Positions 28,531-37,916 are shown, numbered from the stretch's first letter. The stretch is 64,000 nucleotides of DNA from Nocardioidaceae bacterium (GCA_017744365.1 JAGIBL010000005.1:62001-126000), one strand, 5' to 3'. Notes: a model not told the origin generated them from the sequence alone. Numbers and translations are program-made.

Positions 28531-30820
28531 CTCCGGGCTGGAGCACCCCGTTGGCCTTCAGCGAGTACCGCGCGTACTGCGTGGAGGACTCGGTCGGGTC
28601 GTCGTACATGACCACCGCACCGACCACCGTGGCGGTCCGGCCGAGGCCCTTCTGCAGCGCCTTGCCGGCGAGCATCCCGTCGAAGGCGCCGTTGAGCGGC
28701 AGCGTCCGGTGGAACGCGTGGCCCGCGGCGTCGTACCCGACGAGCTGCACGGTGAAGCCGGCCACCTTGGTCGGGTTCGCCTGCGAGATCGTCTGCCAGC
28801 CGTCGAGCGTCGCCGGGACGGGCGTGCCGGCCACGGAGATGTTCCGCATCCAGAAGCCGCCCTCGTTGACACCCGAGTCGGTGATGTAGCGGAACCCGAG
28901 GAGCACGTTCTGGCCGGCGTACGGCGCCAGGTCGACCGACTCGGTCTTCCAGGTGCCGGCGTCACCGGTGAAGCCCGGCAGGTTCGCGGTCACCGCGCTG
29001 ACCGCGCCCGGGTCGTGCTCGGACGTGGTGTCCTGGGTGGCCAGGCTGGTCCAGGTCTTGCCGCCGTCGGTCGAGACCTGCACGAAGCCGAAGTCCCAGC
29101 CCACCTCGGTGTCCCAGAGCGCGTCGAAGGAGAGCGACCCGCCACCGGCCGGCACGCTCACCGAGCGGACCAGCGAGCGGTCCAGGTTCGCGCCGCAGCC
29201 GGAGTAGAGCGCGGCCGGACCGGACCCGGCCGGCACGTCACCGCAGGTGGTCGCCTCGGTGGTCGCGTCCGGCGGGGTCGCCGCCGCCTCCCACTCGACC
29301 GGGGTCGGCTCCAGCGTGCTGGCGCCGTCGAAGCTCAGCGAGCGCAGGTCGGACGCCTTCAGGAAGGAGCCGTTCGCCGCCCGCAGCCGGACGTAGTCCG
29401 AGCCGTTCGGCGGGGCGCCCGGGCTGTCGTAGGCCTGGGTGTTCGCCCAGTTGATCTTCGCGTTCATCGAGGAGATCTGGAACGCCTTCGGGTCGCCGCC
29501 CTGCGGACCCTTCGTGCCCGACGCGGAGTCGAGCGCCATCGCCGCGGCCCAGTTGTGCAGGGTCTGCTGCGCGGTCACCGTCGCGCCGAACTGCTGGAGC
29601 ACGGCGTCCAGGCCGGCCAGGCCGCCCTCGTCGTTGCGGTGCAGCGCGCTCATGAAGGCCGGACCGTAGTGGCTGGCCAGGTACTCCATGAAGCTGTACG
29701 CGGCGCCGTAGTCGCAGAGGATCTCCGGGCCGCCCTGGTCCGACCACTCGGTCAGCGAGTTTTCCGGGCCGCCGAAGTTCGGCGGCTGGTAGCCCTGGAA
29801 GCAGGCCAGGTGGCCGTCGGCGCCCGGGGCGTCCGGGGCGATCGACGGGTTCACGTAGCCGACCAGCGTCTGAGCCCAGTCGGAGAGGCCCTCGTTGATC
29901 CAGGACTCCTCGTCCGGGTCTTCGTAGTACTCCAGCAGGTGCTGGTACTCGTGGGCGAAGGTGCCCTCGTACTGGTGCGGCCGCGAGGCGCCGTACGGGC
30001 GGGTCGAGCCCTGGGACGCGGCGCAGTCGGCGTACGCCGGGTTCGCGCTGTCGTCCGGCGGGTTGGCACCGGTGCGGTGCAGCCAGTCGTAGGCGTCGAT
30101 GGTCATCACGTTGCGGTCGACGTACTCGTTGAAGACCGAGTAGAAGAAGCCCGCGATGTAGGTCTGGCCGTCCGGCGTCGACGGCGCCGAGTAGTTCGCG
30201 TCGCGGACGTTGTCGACGAGCACGACGATGTCGTCGGACTGTGCCTGGTCGACCTTCCAGTAGTCGTCGGGCAGACCGAGCTGGCCGGCCAGGTCGGCGC
30301 CGCCGGTGCCGTCGCGGTCCGGCGGGGTGGAGAAGGTGGCCGACTCCTTCGGGTAGATGTTCGAGTCGAACTCGTGCACGAAGCTGGTCACCTGCGCGTC
30401 GGTGACCTGGGTGAGCCCGAGGTCGTTGCGGCAGTCGCCGGCCGGGAAGGTGGTGTCGTTGGCGACCCACACCTGGATGTGGTCGCCCACGCCGCGCAGC
30501 GTGTAGTTCTTCAGGTAGATCCGGCTGGTCAGGTCGTTGAGCGCCAGCCAGGTCTTGGTGGCGCCGACCTCCGGGTCGGCCGCGGCCAGCGCCGCCTTGC
30601 TCTGCGCCAGGTTCCGCCCGCTCTTCCGGTCCAGGCCCACCGCCTTGCCGTGGTGGTAGTCCGGCCCGACGTTGCGGATGTCGCTGCTCTTGCCCTTTGC
30701 CGGTGTTCTCGCGGGGTCACGCGGCTGCGCGTCGGCCGCGATCGAGGGGAGTACCGAGCTGGTCACCAGCGCGGCGGAGGCCGCGAGTGCCCAGACGGCA
30801 GATCGTCTTGTCCGAGACAT
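28526..30820 (-). CDS. secreted M6-like zinc metallopeptidase
   Basis: 764 residues from ATG 30820 with ribosome site AGAAGGA. Signal peptide 1-29 (cleavage near IAADA). The catalytic HEYQH is at 290-294 (GTFAHEYQHLLEYY), with the downstream Glu in ESWINEGLSDWA (Glu310) as third zinc ligand. The upstream region (100-280) with IYLKNYTLRGVG and VDNVRDANY and the C-terminal lectin-like beta domain (about 540-680, SLSFDALWDTEVGWDFGFVQVSTDGGKTW written in part) match peptidases of the immune-inhibitor-A type. It would degrade extracellular proteins. It converges on the cysM operon through the inverted-repeat element and diverges from an MFS gene. Confidence 0.85.
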   Translation of the reverse strand: MSRTRRSAVWALAASAALVTSSVLPSIAADAQPRDPARTPAKGKSSDIRNVGPDYHHGKAVGLDRKSGRNLAQSKAALAAADPEVGATKTWLALNDLTSRIYLKNYTLRGVGDHIQVWVANDTTFPAGDCRNDLGLTQVTDAQVTSFVHEFDSNIYPKESATFSTPPDRDGTGGADLAGQLGLPDDYWKVDQAQSDDIVVLVDNVRDANYSAPSTPDGQTYIAGFFYSVFNEYVDRNVMTIDAYDWLHRTGANPPDDSANPAYADCAASQGSTRPYGASRPHQYEGTFAHEYQHLLEYYEDPDEESWINEGLSDWAQTLVGYVNPSIAPDAPGADGHLACFQGYQPPNFGGPENSLTEWSDQGGPEILCDYGAAYSFMEYLASHYGPAFMSALHRNDEGGLAGLDAVLQQFGATVTAQQTLHNWAAAMALDSASGTKGPQGGDPKAFQISSMNAKINWANTQAYDSPGAPPNGSDYVRLRAANGSFLKASDLRSLSFDGASTLEPTPVEWEAAATPPDATTEATTCGDVPAGSGPAALYSGCGANLDRSLVRSVSVPAGGGSLSFDALWDTEVGWDFGFVQVSTDGGKTWTSLATQDTTSEHDPGAVSAVTANLPGFTGDAGTWKTESVDLAPYAGQNVLLGFRYITDSGVNEGGFWMRNISVAGTPVPATLDGWQTISQANPTKVAGFTVQLVGYDAAGHAFHRTLPLNGAFDGMLAGKALQKGLGRTATVVGAVVMYDDPTESSTQYARYSLKANGVLQPGG

Positions 30821-30961
30821 CTGTCCTTCTTTCAACCCGAGTGGACGGTCCGGCTGGTCGAGCCTGACCGCCATGACCGGGTGATCCAAACACCCGAACG
30901 TGACTTGCGCAACAACCCTGGCGCATCGGAATCGGAGAAAGTCAGGGAGACTTGTGCCGCT

Positions 30962-32209
30962 GTGAGCCGACTCGACGACCCGACCCTGGACCCCGCTGCC
31001 GTCTGCGCGGACGCCCCCGTCTCTCCGGACGAGGTCGGCTCGGTCGGCTCCGGCCGCGCGGCCCTGGCGATCACCGCGCTGGCCCTCGGCGGCTTCGCGA
31101 TCGGCACCACCGAGTTCGTCACGATGGGCCTGCTGCCGGAGATCGCCGACGGCATCGGCACCTCGATCCCGACGACCGGCCACATCATCACCGCGTACGC
31201 GCTCGGCGTGGTCGTGGGCGCTCCGGTGATCGTCTCCCTCGGCGCCCGGCTGCCTCGCCGTGGCCTGGCGGTCGCCCTCGTGCTGGCGCTCGGGATCGGC
31301 AACGCCGTGACCGCGCTGGCTCACGGGTACGGCGCGATGATGGTCGCCCGGTTCCTGGCCGGCCTGCCGCACGGCGCGTACTTCGGGGTGGCCTCGCTGA
31401 TCGCGGCCTCGCTCGTCCCCGACGAGCGGCGCGGCCGGGCGGTCAGCGGCGTGATGCTCGGGCTGTCGGTGGCCACCGTCGTCGGCGTGCCGGCCAGCAC
31501 GTGGCTGGGCCAGGGTCTCGGCTGGCGTACGGCGTACTGGTGCGTGCTCGCGATCGCGGTGCTGACCGCGGTCGGGCTGCTGGCCTTCGTGCCGGCTTCC
31601 CGCGGCAACCCGCACGCCACCGTGCGCGGGGAGCTGCGTGCGCTGAAGAAGCCGCAGGTACTGTTCGCGGTCACCGCCGGCATGGTCGGGTTCGGCGGCA
31701 TCTTCGCGATGTACAGCTACGTGGCGCCGCTGGTCACCGACGTGGCCGGTGCTCCCCGGGACGTGATCCCGTGGTTCCTGCTCGCCTTCGGCGTCGGCTC
31801 GGTGTTCGGCTCCTGGCTGGCCGGCCGGCTGGCGGACTGGAACGTCGAGCGCACCGTACTGGCCGGGTTCGCGGCCGCGATCGCGGTGCTGCTGCTCGTC
31901 TCCGCGCTGGCCGGCGTGCCGGTGCTGCTCGCCGTCCTGGTCGGCAGCGTCGGCGTGCTCGGCTCGGTGCTGGCGATCAACCTGCAGCTGCGGCTGATGC
32001 ACGTCGCGGGCGAGGCCCAGATGCTCGGGGCCGCGCTGAACCACTCCGCGCTCAACGTCGCCAACGGGCTCGGTGCCTGGCTCGGGGCGGTGGTGATCGA
32101 TGCCGGGCACGGGTACCGGGCGCCGAGCCTGGTCGGCGCCGGCCTCGCGCTGGCCGGGTTGCTGGTCTTCGCAGCCGGTCTCTCCCGTCCTACGAGGTCG
32201 CAAACGTGA
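30962..32209 (+). CDS. MFS transporter, DHA1/AraJ-like
   Basis: 415 residues from GTG 30962 (AGGGAG about 12 bases upstream; the spacing is long, so the exact start is uncertain). Twelve membrane segments. The first helix carries FAIGTTEFVTMGLLPEIADGI, the mark of the AraJ/Cmx-like DHA1 branch; the cytoplasmic loop LGARLPRRGLA is the motif A equivalent and GLGWRTAYWCVL is motif C-like. It is probably a proton-driven exporter of a drug or metabolite; the substrate is unknown. The 141-bp gap to the divergent M6 peptidase holds both promoters. Confidence 0.87.
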   Translation: MSRLDDPTLDPAAVCADAPVSPDEVGSVGSGRAALAITALALGGFAIGTTEFVTMGLLPEIADGIGTSIPTTGHIITAYALGVVVGAPVIVSLGARLPRRGLAVALVLALGIGNAVTALAHGYGAMMVARFLAGLPHGAYFGVASLIAASLVPDERRGRAVSGVMLGLSVATVVGVPASTWLGQGLGWRTAYWCVLAIAVLTAVGLLAFVPASRGNPHATVRGELRALKKPQVLFAVTAGMVGFGGIFAMYSYVAPLVTDVAGAPRDVIPWFLLAFGVGSVFGSWLAGRLADWNVERTVLAGFAAAIAVLLLVSALAGVPVLLAVLVGSVGVLGSVLAINLQLRLMHVAGEAQMLGAALNHSALNVANGLGAWLGAVVIDAGHGYRAPSLVGAGLALAGLLVFAAGLSRPTRSQT

Positions 32210-32356
32210 CGGCGGTCGCCTCGCGAGAGTGACGTGGGTCGCCCCAAATCCGGGAGACGGCCACTAGCCTGATCGGGTGACCGGCGCTCACCTCGACTCC
32301 GTCGGCCCGTGCGTGCGCGCGCGGGCCAGTTTCGGGGGCACCTCCGGGGGCCGCTC

Positions 32357-33115
32357 GTGAGGATGACGGTCGTGGGGTGCTCCGGCTCCTATCCCGGACC
32401 CGACTCGCCGGCGAGCTGCTACCTCGTCGAGGCCGAGCTCGACGGCCGGACGTGGCGGCTGGTGCTCGACCTGGGCAACGGGGCGCTCGGCGCCCTGCAC
32501 CGGTACGCCGACCCGCTCGAGATCGACGCGGTGCTGCTCTCGCACCTGCACGCCGACCACTGCATCGACCTGACCAGCTACTACGTGCTGCGCAAGTACC
32601 ACCCCACCGGGCAGCGGCCGCCGATCCCGGTCTACGGCCCGGACGGCACCCCCGGCCGGCTGGCCCGCGCCTACGACCTGCCGAAGTCCCCGGGGATGAC
32701 CGAGGAGTTCACCTTCTTCCACTACCCGGCGGCATCCTTCACCATCGGGCCGTTCACGATCACCGCGGCCGAGGTCGAGCACCCGGTGCCGGCGTACGCG
32801 ATGAGGATCGAGGCCGACGGCCGGGTGCTGACCTACTCCGGCGACACCGGCCCGTGCGAGGCGCTGCTGGTGACCGCGCGCGACGCCGACTTCTTCCTCT
32901 GCGAGGCCTCCTTCATGGAGGGCAAGGAGAACCCGCCGGACCTGCACCTGACCGGGGCCCAGGCCGGGACCGCGGCGACGCGGTCCGGCGCCCGGCGCCT
33001 GGTGCTCACGCACGTCCCGCCGTGGCACGAGACCGACGTCGCCCTGGCCGAGGCGAAGACGACGTACGACGGTCAGCTGGAGCTCGCGGTCCCCGGGATG
33101 ACCTACGACATTTGA
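32357..33115 (+). CDS. metallo-beta-lactamase-fold hydrolase, Rv1339-like
   Basis: 252 residues from GTG 32357 (GGGGG six bases upstream); ATG 32363 is the alternative. The MBL motif SHLHADHCIDL supplies the metal ligands, with further ligands in VEHPVPAY, YSGDTGPCEAL and LTHVPPWH. It is closest in layout to the actinobacterial Rv1339 family, for which cyclic-AMP phosphodiesterase activity has been reported; an RNase Z-like or lactonase role is less likely. In mycobacteria it sits between murI and rph. Here rph is 4.8 kb downstream, with other genes in between. Confidence 0.83.
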   Translation: MRMTVVGCSGSYPGPDSPASCYLVEAELDGRTWRLVLDLGNGALGALHRYADPLEIDAVLLSHLHADHCIDLTSYYVLRKYHPTGQRPPIPVYGPDGTPGRLARAYDLPKSPGMTEEFTFFHYPAASFTIGPFTITAAEVEHPVPAYAMRIEADGRVLTYSGDTGPCEALLVTARDADFFLCEASFMEGKENPPDLHLTGAQAGTAATRSGARRLVLTHVPPWHETDVALAEAKTTYDGQLELAVPGMTYDI

Positions 33116-33125
33116 CGGCTGGGGC

Positions 33126-33788
33126 TCAGACCAGGCCGGCGTCGTGCACGCACAGGGCGATCTGGACGCGGTTCTCGACCTCGAGCTTCTGGAAGAGCCG
33201 GGAGATGTGCGCCTTCACGGTGGGGACGCTGAGGTAGAGCGATGCCGCGATCTCGGCGTTGGACAGGCCCTTCCCGACGGCGATCGCGACCTCGCGCTCA
33301 CGCTCGGTGAGCCGTTCCAGGCGGGACAGCGCCGAGGTGGCCCTCTCCGGCTGGTGCTGCGTGGTCACCTGGGCGATGAGGGTCTCGGTGACGCTGGGGG
33401 AGAGCATCGGCTCGCCCGCGGCGACCTTGTGGATCGCGGCGACGATGTCCTCGGGCGCGGTGTCCTTGAGCAGGAAGCCCGACGCGCCGGCGGCCAGCGC
33501 GCGCAGCACGTAGTCGTCGGCGTCGAAGGTGGTCAGGACGATCACCTTCGGCGGGTCCTTCCGCGCGGCGAGCGCCTCGGTGGCCTGCAACCCGTCCATC
33601 ACGGGCATCCGGATGTCGATGAGCACGATGTCGGGCCGGTGCTCGTCGATCACCGCGAGCCCTTCCTGGCCGTTGGACGCCTGGCCCACGACGGCGAGGG
33701 TCGGCGAGCCGCCGAGCATGAGCGACAGCCCGCTGCGCACCAGCGGGTCGTCGTCGACGATCACGATCCGGATCAGCTCGTCTGCCAC
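33126..33788 (-). CDS. NarL/FixJ-type response regulator
   Basis: 220 residues. Receiver domain (5-120) with acidic pocket VDDD (11-14), phospho-acceptor Asp58 in IVLIDIRMPV, Thr in VLTTFD and Lys in FLLKDTAPED. LuxR-type helix-turn-helix at about 155-215 (LTEREREVAIAVGKGLSNAEIAASLYLSVPTVKAH, quoted in part: LSNAEIAASL). The start overlaps the kinase gene end by 16 bases, so both are co-translated. The divergent ABC exporter at 35078 is the likely target, as in other kinase/regulator pairs placed back to back with an ABC transporter. Confidence 0.94.
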   Translation of the reverse strand: MADELIRIVIVDDDPLVRSGLSLMLGGSPTLAVVGQASNGQEGLAVIDEHRPDIVLIDIRMPVMDGLQATEALAARKDPPKVIVLTTFDADDYVLRALAAGASGFLLKDTAPEDIVAAIHKVAAGEPMLSPSVTETLIAQVTTQHQPERATSALSRLERLTEREREVAIAVGKGLSNAEIAASLYLSVPTVKAHISRLFQKLEVENRVQIALCVHDAGLV

Positions 33789-34936
33789 GGCAACCAGCCT
33801 CGCAGCACGAACGCCGCCGGGGTGTCATCGACGCTCAGGGTGCCGCCGGCGAGCGCGGCCCGCTCGCGCAGGCCGACCAGGCCGAGACCCGCGCCGGGTG
33901 CGGCCGGCCGTCGTACGCCGACGGGCTTGGCGTTGCGCACGGTCACGGTCACCCCGGCCTCGGGATCGCCGTGGAGCCTGACCGAGACGTGCGTCCCGGG
34001 AGCGTGCTTGCGCGCGTTGGTGAGGGCCTCCTGCACGATCCGGTACAGCGTCCGGCCCACCTGCTCGCTCGGCGTACGGCCGTCGAGACCGTCTGCCAGG
34101 TCGACCACCATGCCGCCCTCGCGCGCCTCGGCGAGCAGCTCGTCGAGGTCGGCCAGGGTGGGCTGCGGACGGACGCCGACGGTCTCGTCCCCGCGCAGGA
34201 CGCCGAGCACCTGGCGCAGGTCGGTGAGCGCCTCGTGCGCCTTCGCCTGGATCAGCTGCGCGGTCTCGCGGACCTGCTCGGGCGGCAGGTCGGTCCGGTA
34301 GGCGAGTGCGCCGGCGTGCATGGTCACCAGCGAGATCCGGTGCGCGAGCACGTCGTGCATCTCCCGGGCGATCCGCTCGCGCTCGGCCGACTGCGCCTGG
34401 CCGACCCGCAGGTCCCGCTCGGCCTCGGCGTGCAGAGCCCGTTCGCGCAGGGTCCAGATCAGCTCGCGCCGGGAGCCGATGAACATGCCCCAGGCGATCA
34501 CCGCGACCGTCACCGCGAGCGAGACGGTGAGGTTGACCCAGTGCGGGCTCTCGTCGGGGTCGGGCTGGTAGAGCGAGTACACGTACGAGGCCGCCACGCC
34601 GACGACGCCGACCGGGATGATCTCGGTGAGCCGTCGCCGGGTGGACAGCGAGACCACGGCCAGCACGTCCGGGCCCGCGGAGGAGCCGGAGACCGCGCCG
34701 AACAGGGTCAGCAGCATCGCGATCGGGAACGGCCACCGACGCCGGTAGAAGACCAGCGGGAAGGAGACCAGGCCGACGGCCAGGTCGATCCAGAACAGCG
34801 GCCGGTCGTGTCGCCACTGCTGGACGCTGATCGCACCCCACGCCATCGCCGAGATCAGCACGCACAGCGCCGTCCGCCAGATCTGGCCCCAGCGGGTCAG
34901 CGGCGGGTTGTACGCCTCGGGGGTCGGGTCGGGCAC
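33773..34936 (-). CDS. sensor histidine kinase (HisKA_3 family)
   Basis: 387 residues. Five or so membrane segments fill residues 20-155, with short loops and no large extracellular sensor domain. The dimerisation/phosphoacceptor helix is ERIAREMHDVLAHRISLVTMH, in part, with the phospho-acceptor His194. The ATPase domain is short and ends with GAGLGLVGLRERAALAGG. It belongs with the response regulator encoded downstream. The few-residue loops suggest sensing within the membrane, as in LiaS/DesK-like kinases, for example of envelope stress. Confidence 0.92.
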   Translation of the reverse strand: MPDPTPEAYNPPLTRWGQIWRTALCVLISAMAWGAISVQQWRHDRPLFWIDLAVGLVSFPLVFYRRRWPFPIAMLLTLFGAVSGSSAGPDVLAVVSLSTRRRLTEIIPVGVVGVAASYVYSLYQPDPDESPHWVNLTVSLAVTVAVIAWGMFIGSRRELIWTLRERALHAEAERDLRVGQAQSAERERIAREMHDVLAHRISLVTMHAGALAYRTDLPPEQVRETAQLIQAKAHEALTDLRQVLGVLRGDETVGVRPQPTLADLDELLAEAREGGMVVDLADGLDGRTPSEQVGRTLYRIVQEALTNARKHAPGTHVSVRLHGDPEAGVTVTVRNAKPVGVRRPAAPGAGLGLVGLRERAALAGGTLSVDDTPAAFVLRGWLPWQTS

Positions 34937-34999
34937 TCTGCAAGGCTAGGGATACCGGCGTCCGACGTACCAGCGCCCCCGGTCGCGCGCCGCCGTACG

Positions 35000-35023
35000 G
35001 ACCCCCTCCTTTGGTAGGGGGTC
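35000..35023. promoter_or_regulatory. palindrome upstream of the ABC exporter, candidate response-regulator site
   Basis: GACCCCCT (35000-35007) and AGGGGGTC (35016-35023) form a perfect 8-bp dyad with an 8-base centre, 55 bases before the ABC start codon and 64 bases before the kinase start. It is the only strong dyad in the 141-bp divergent gap. Assigning it to the LuxR-type regulator is inference from position. Confidence 0.5.
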
Positions 35024-35077
35024 GATCGAGCCCCGCGACCGATGTGCGCACCCCGGCGGCTCCAGCAGGCTGGAGCC

Positions 35078-35992
35078 ATGATCGAACTTCAGGGTGTGAC
35101 CAAGTCGTACGGCGGCTACACGGCCGTCGACGACGTGTCCTTCGTGGCCCAGCCCGGCCGGGTGACCGGCTTCCTGGGCCCCAACGGCGCCGGCAAGTCG
35201 ACCAGCATGCGGATCATGGTGGGCCTGACTCCGCCGGACCGCGGCACCGCGACCATCGGCGGCCTGCGCTACCACGACATCCCGAACCCGGGCCGTCACG
35301 TGGGCGTGCTGCTCGACGCCTCCGCGCAGCACGCCGGCCGGACCGGGCGCGAGGTGCTGGCGCTGACCGCGCTGACCCTCGGGCTGCCGGAGCTCAAGGT
35401 CGACGAGATGCTCGAGCTCGTCGGCCTCAACGAGTCGGAGTCCAAGCGCCGGGTGCGGAACTACTCGCTCGGCATGCGGCAGCGGCTCGGCATCGCCAAC
35501 GCGCTCATCGGCGACCCGTCGGTGCTGATCCTGGACGAGCCGGCCAACGGCCTCGACCCGGCCGGCATCCACTGGATGCGCAGCCTGCTGCGCTCCTACG
35601 CCCAGCGTGGCGGCACGGTGCTGCTCTCCTCGCACCTGCTGCACGAGGTCGAGATGATCGCCGACGAGATGGTCGTCATCGGCCGCGGCAGGATCGTCGC
35701 CCAGGGCACCAAGGCCGAGCTGCTCAAGACCGCCGGCACGTTCGTCAAGGCCGAGCACCCGCAGAAGATGGCCGCGGCGCTCGCCGAGGCCGGGGTCAAG
35801 GCGTCGGTCTCCGGCGACGGCGGCCTGCGCACCGAGATCGAGCCGATCGAGGTCGGCCGGATCGCCGCTTCCGCCGGTCTCGTCCTCGCCGAGCTCCGTC
35901 CCGCTGACGGGGCCGGCCTCGAGGAGCTGTTCCTCGAGCTCACCGCCGACGACGCCCGCGAGCGCGTCACCACCGAAGGAGTTTCCCTGTGA
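35078..35992 (+). CDS. ABC transporter ATP-binding protein
   Basis: 304 residues from ATG 35078 (CTGGAG upstream). Walker A GPNGAGKST (about 38-46), signature YSLGMRQRLGIA, Walker B VLILDEPANGLDP and switch histidine in LLSSHLLHEVE. The class is the single-domain NBD of CcmA/DrrA-like exporters, with a roughly 85-residue C-terminal extension. It energises the permease encoded next. The pair is divergent from the two-component system, which suggests stress- or antibiotic-induced export. Confidence 0.94.
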   Translation: MIELQGVTKSYGGYTAVDDVSFVAQPGRVTGFLGPNGAGKSTSMRIMVGLTPPDRGTATIGGLRYHDIPNPGRHVGVLLDASAQHAGRTGREVLALTALTLGLPELKVDEMLELVGLNESESKRRVRNYSLGMRQRLGIANALIGDPSVLILDEPANGLDPAGIHWMRSLLRSYAQRGGTVLLSSHLLHEVEMIADEMVVIGRGRIVAQGTKAELLKTAGTFVKAEHPQKMAAALAEAGVKASVSGDGGLRTEIEPIEVGRIAASAGLVLAELRPADGAGLEELFLELTADDARERVTTEGVSL

Positions 35993-36765
35993 GCACGATG
36001 ACTGCTCCCGTCACGCTCGACGTCAGCGGCACCCCGCGGGTCCCGCTGAGCCGGCTCATCAAGGTCGAGCTGCGCAAGATGACGGATACCCGCGCTGGGA
36101 TGTGGCTGATGGTCACGATCGCCGCGGTGACCGTCATCGCGACCACGATCTTCGGCCTCGCCGGGCACGACGAGGACCGGACGTTCTACAACTTCATGCA
36201 GTTCGCCGGCGCCCCGCAGGGCTTCCTGCTGCCGGTGCTGGGCATCCTGCTGGTCACCCAGGAGTGGAGCCAGCGCACCGGGATGGTGACCTTCACCCTC
36301 GAGCCTCACCGGGCGCGGGTGCTGTCGGCGAAGGTGTACGCCGCACTGCTCATCGGCGTGGCCGCCTTCGTGATCGCCGTCGGCGTCGCCGCGCTGGCGA
36401 CCGTGCTCTTCGGCGGCACCGACCCGTGGCGTGAGCTCGGCGGGGTGGACTTCCTGAAGTTCGGGATCCTCCAGATCACCGGGCTGCTGCAGGGTCTCGC
36501 GTTCGGTCTGCTGTTCCTCAACAGCGCCTTCGCGATCGTCCTCTACTTCGTGCTGCCGACGGTGTTCTCGATCCTGTTCAACACCGTCCCGGCGTTGCAG
36601 GACTCGGCGCCGTGGATCGACTTCGGCACCGCGCAGGGACCGCTCGGCGAGGTGGGCAACCTCAGTGGCAAGGAGTGGGCGCAGCTCGGCCTCACCGCGA
36701 CGTGGTGGGTGATCCTGCCCTTCGTCGCCGGCCTGTGGCGGGTTCTCCGCGCCGAGGTCAAGTAA
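35989..36765 (+). CDS. ABC transporter permease
   Basis: 258 residues from GTG 35989, overlapping the ATPase stop (GTGA), with ribosome site GAAGGAG. Six hydrophobic segments (about 35-55, 70-92, 115-142, 155-180, 182-200, 235-252). The segment LLVTQEWSQRTGMVTFTLEPHR after the second helix is typical of ABC-2 type permeases. It has no substrate-specific motif. It is followed at once by a terminator, so the ATPase and permease form a two-gene operon. Confidence 0.9.
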   Translation: MSTMTAPVTLDVSGTPRVPLSRLIKVELRKMTDTRAGMWLMVTIAAVTVIATTIFGLAGHDEDRTFYNFMQFAGAPQGFLLPVLGILLVTQEWSQRTGMVTFTLEPHRARVLSAKVYAALLIGVAAFVIAVGVAALATVLFGGTDPWRELGGVDFLKFGILQITGLLQGLAFGLLFLNSAFAIVLYFVLPTVFSILFNTVPALQDSAPWIDFGTAQGPLGEVGNLSGKEWAQLGLTATWWVILPFVAGLWRVLRAEVK

Positions 36766-36773
36766 CCAGTGCC

Positions 36774-36821
36774 GGACGACGGGTGGCTGCCTCCTCCTAG
36801 GCACCCACCCGTCGTCCTTTT
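36774..36821 (+). terminator. rho-independent terminator after the ABC operon
   Basis: Thirteen-base-pair perfect stem GGACGACGGGTGG (36774-36786) / CCACCCGTCGTCC (36805-36817), an 18-base loop that holds a further GCCT/AGGC helix, then TTTT. It lies between convergent genes and can serve both. Confidence 0.92.
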
Positions 36822-36848
36822 CCCCCAGACAGCCCCCAGGCGGTCCGA

Positions 36849-37838
36849 TCAGTAGGCGTACCCGTAGGCGGTCGCGTTGCCGAAGGCATACGGCACCGGC
36901 GGGGCATCGCCCTTGTGCACGGAGCAGAAGGCGTCGCGCGACACCGACGACTGGATCAGCGGCAGGTAGGACTGCGAGGTCAGGATCGTCTGGGCGACCA
37001 GGTTGGCCTGCGTCTCGATGCTCTGCGCGACCAGCGCTCGGGCCGCCGGTGTGGGCGCGGACACGAGTGCCTCGGCGTTGCGCCAGGCGTTCTCCCGCCA
37101 GGCCGAGACCATCTGGAACAGCGTCCAGTTGCCGAGCCCGAACGGGTCGGCGGTGTCGTCCATGCTCGGGTCGAACCGGGCCGCGAACTCCGCGATCAGC
37201 GGTGCGGTGGCGTCGTACAGCCAGGCCTCCACGGCGTCGTAGTCGGCCTTGCGCGAGGAGCCGTCCGGCGCGACCAGTCCGACCGCGGCCATCACGTAGG
37301 GCAGGTCCCGGTTGATGTGCGCGTTCATGCCGAGCAGCAGGTCGCCTGAGCCGCTCACCTTCTTGCCCTTGGCGGCGTCGAAGGCGGTCAGCCAGGCCTG
37401 CGGGACGTCGGCGCGGTTGCCGTTCTTCCAGTCGTAGTAGGCGTCGGTGTAGTACCGCGCGAAGACGGCGTCGACGTGGTTGAAGTACGGCACGTCGGCG
37501 TAGTAGCCCGGGATCGCCCGGGTGTAGCCGTAGAGCTGGGTCATCCGCACGTAGGCGCGGGCGAACACGGCGTTGTGGCTGCAGCTGCTCGCGGTGTCGT
37601 CGGCGATCCGGCTCTGCTCCTTCAACGTGGCGTTGAGGCAGTTCTGCCGGCCGGCGACGCAGTCGTTGTCGCTGCTCGGCACGTACTCGTCGGTCCAGCC
37701 GGCCAGGTACGACGACCAGGGCACGTACGGCAGCAGGTCCGCGTGCGCGGGTGCTGCCTGGGTCAACGAGACGACGACGGCCGCAAGGACGACACCGATG
37801 GTGGTCCGGGCACGACGCAGCAAGGGCTTTGCGTTCAT
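36849..37838 (-). CDS. secreted protein, DUF5995-like
   Basis: 329 residues with a clear signal peptide (hydrophobic IGVVLAAVVVSL, cleavage after PAHA). The mature protein is all-alpha in character, with the blocks VFARAYVRMTQLYGYTRA, VFARYYTDAYYDWKNG, LLLGMNAHINRDLPYVMAAVG and WRENAWRNAEAL. GMNAHINRDLP is the recognisable mark of the DUF5995 family. Four cysteines (in DNDCVAGRQNC, ASSCSH and DAFCSVH) could form two disulfides after export. No function is known for the family; conserved His, Asn and Asp in the GMNAHINRDL block hint at a metal or catalytic site. Confidence 0.78.
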   Translation of the reverse strand: MNAKPLLRRARTTIGVVLAAVVVSLTQAAPAHADLLPYVPWSSYLAGWTDEYVPSSDNDCVAGRQNCLNATLKEQSRIADDTASSCSHNAVFARAYVRMTQLYGYTRAIPGYYADVPYFNHVDAVFARYYTDAYYDWKNGNRADVPQAWLTAFDAAKGKKVSGSGDLLLGMNAHINRDLPYVMAAVGLVAPDGSSRKADYDAVEAWLYDATAPLIAEFAARFDPSMDDTADPFGLGNWTLFQMVSAWRENAWRNAEALVSAPTPAARALVAQSIETQANLVAQTILTSQSYLPLIQSSVSRDAFCSVHKGDAPPVPYAFGNATAYGYAY

Positions 37839-37898
37839 GCGGGCTCCCTCCCCAGAAAGCGCAAGGCACCAGTCTGCGCGGGTATGCCGGATTTGTCG

Positions 37899-37916
37899 CT
37901 AGTCCGAATTGACTAG
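37899..37916. promoter_or_regulatory. palindrome in the divergent gap upstream of rph
   Basis: CTAGTC (37899-37904), centre CGAATT, GACTAG (37911-37916): a perfect 6-bp dyad in the 124-bp gap between the DUF5995-like gene and rph. It may be an operator for either gene; no matching regulator is adjacent. Confidence 0.4.

Noticed and set aside
28394-30961. Extension of the MFS gene upstream to 28394
   Set aside because: That part is antisense to the M6-like peptidase with HEYQH and signal peptide; MFS homology begins only after 30962.
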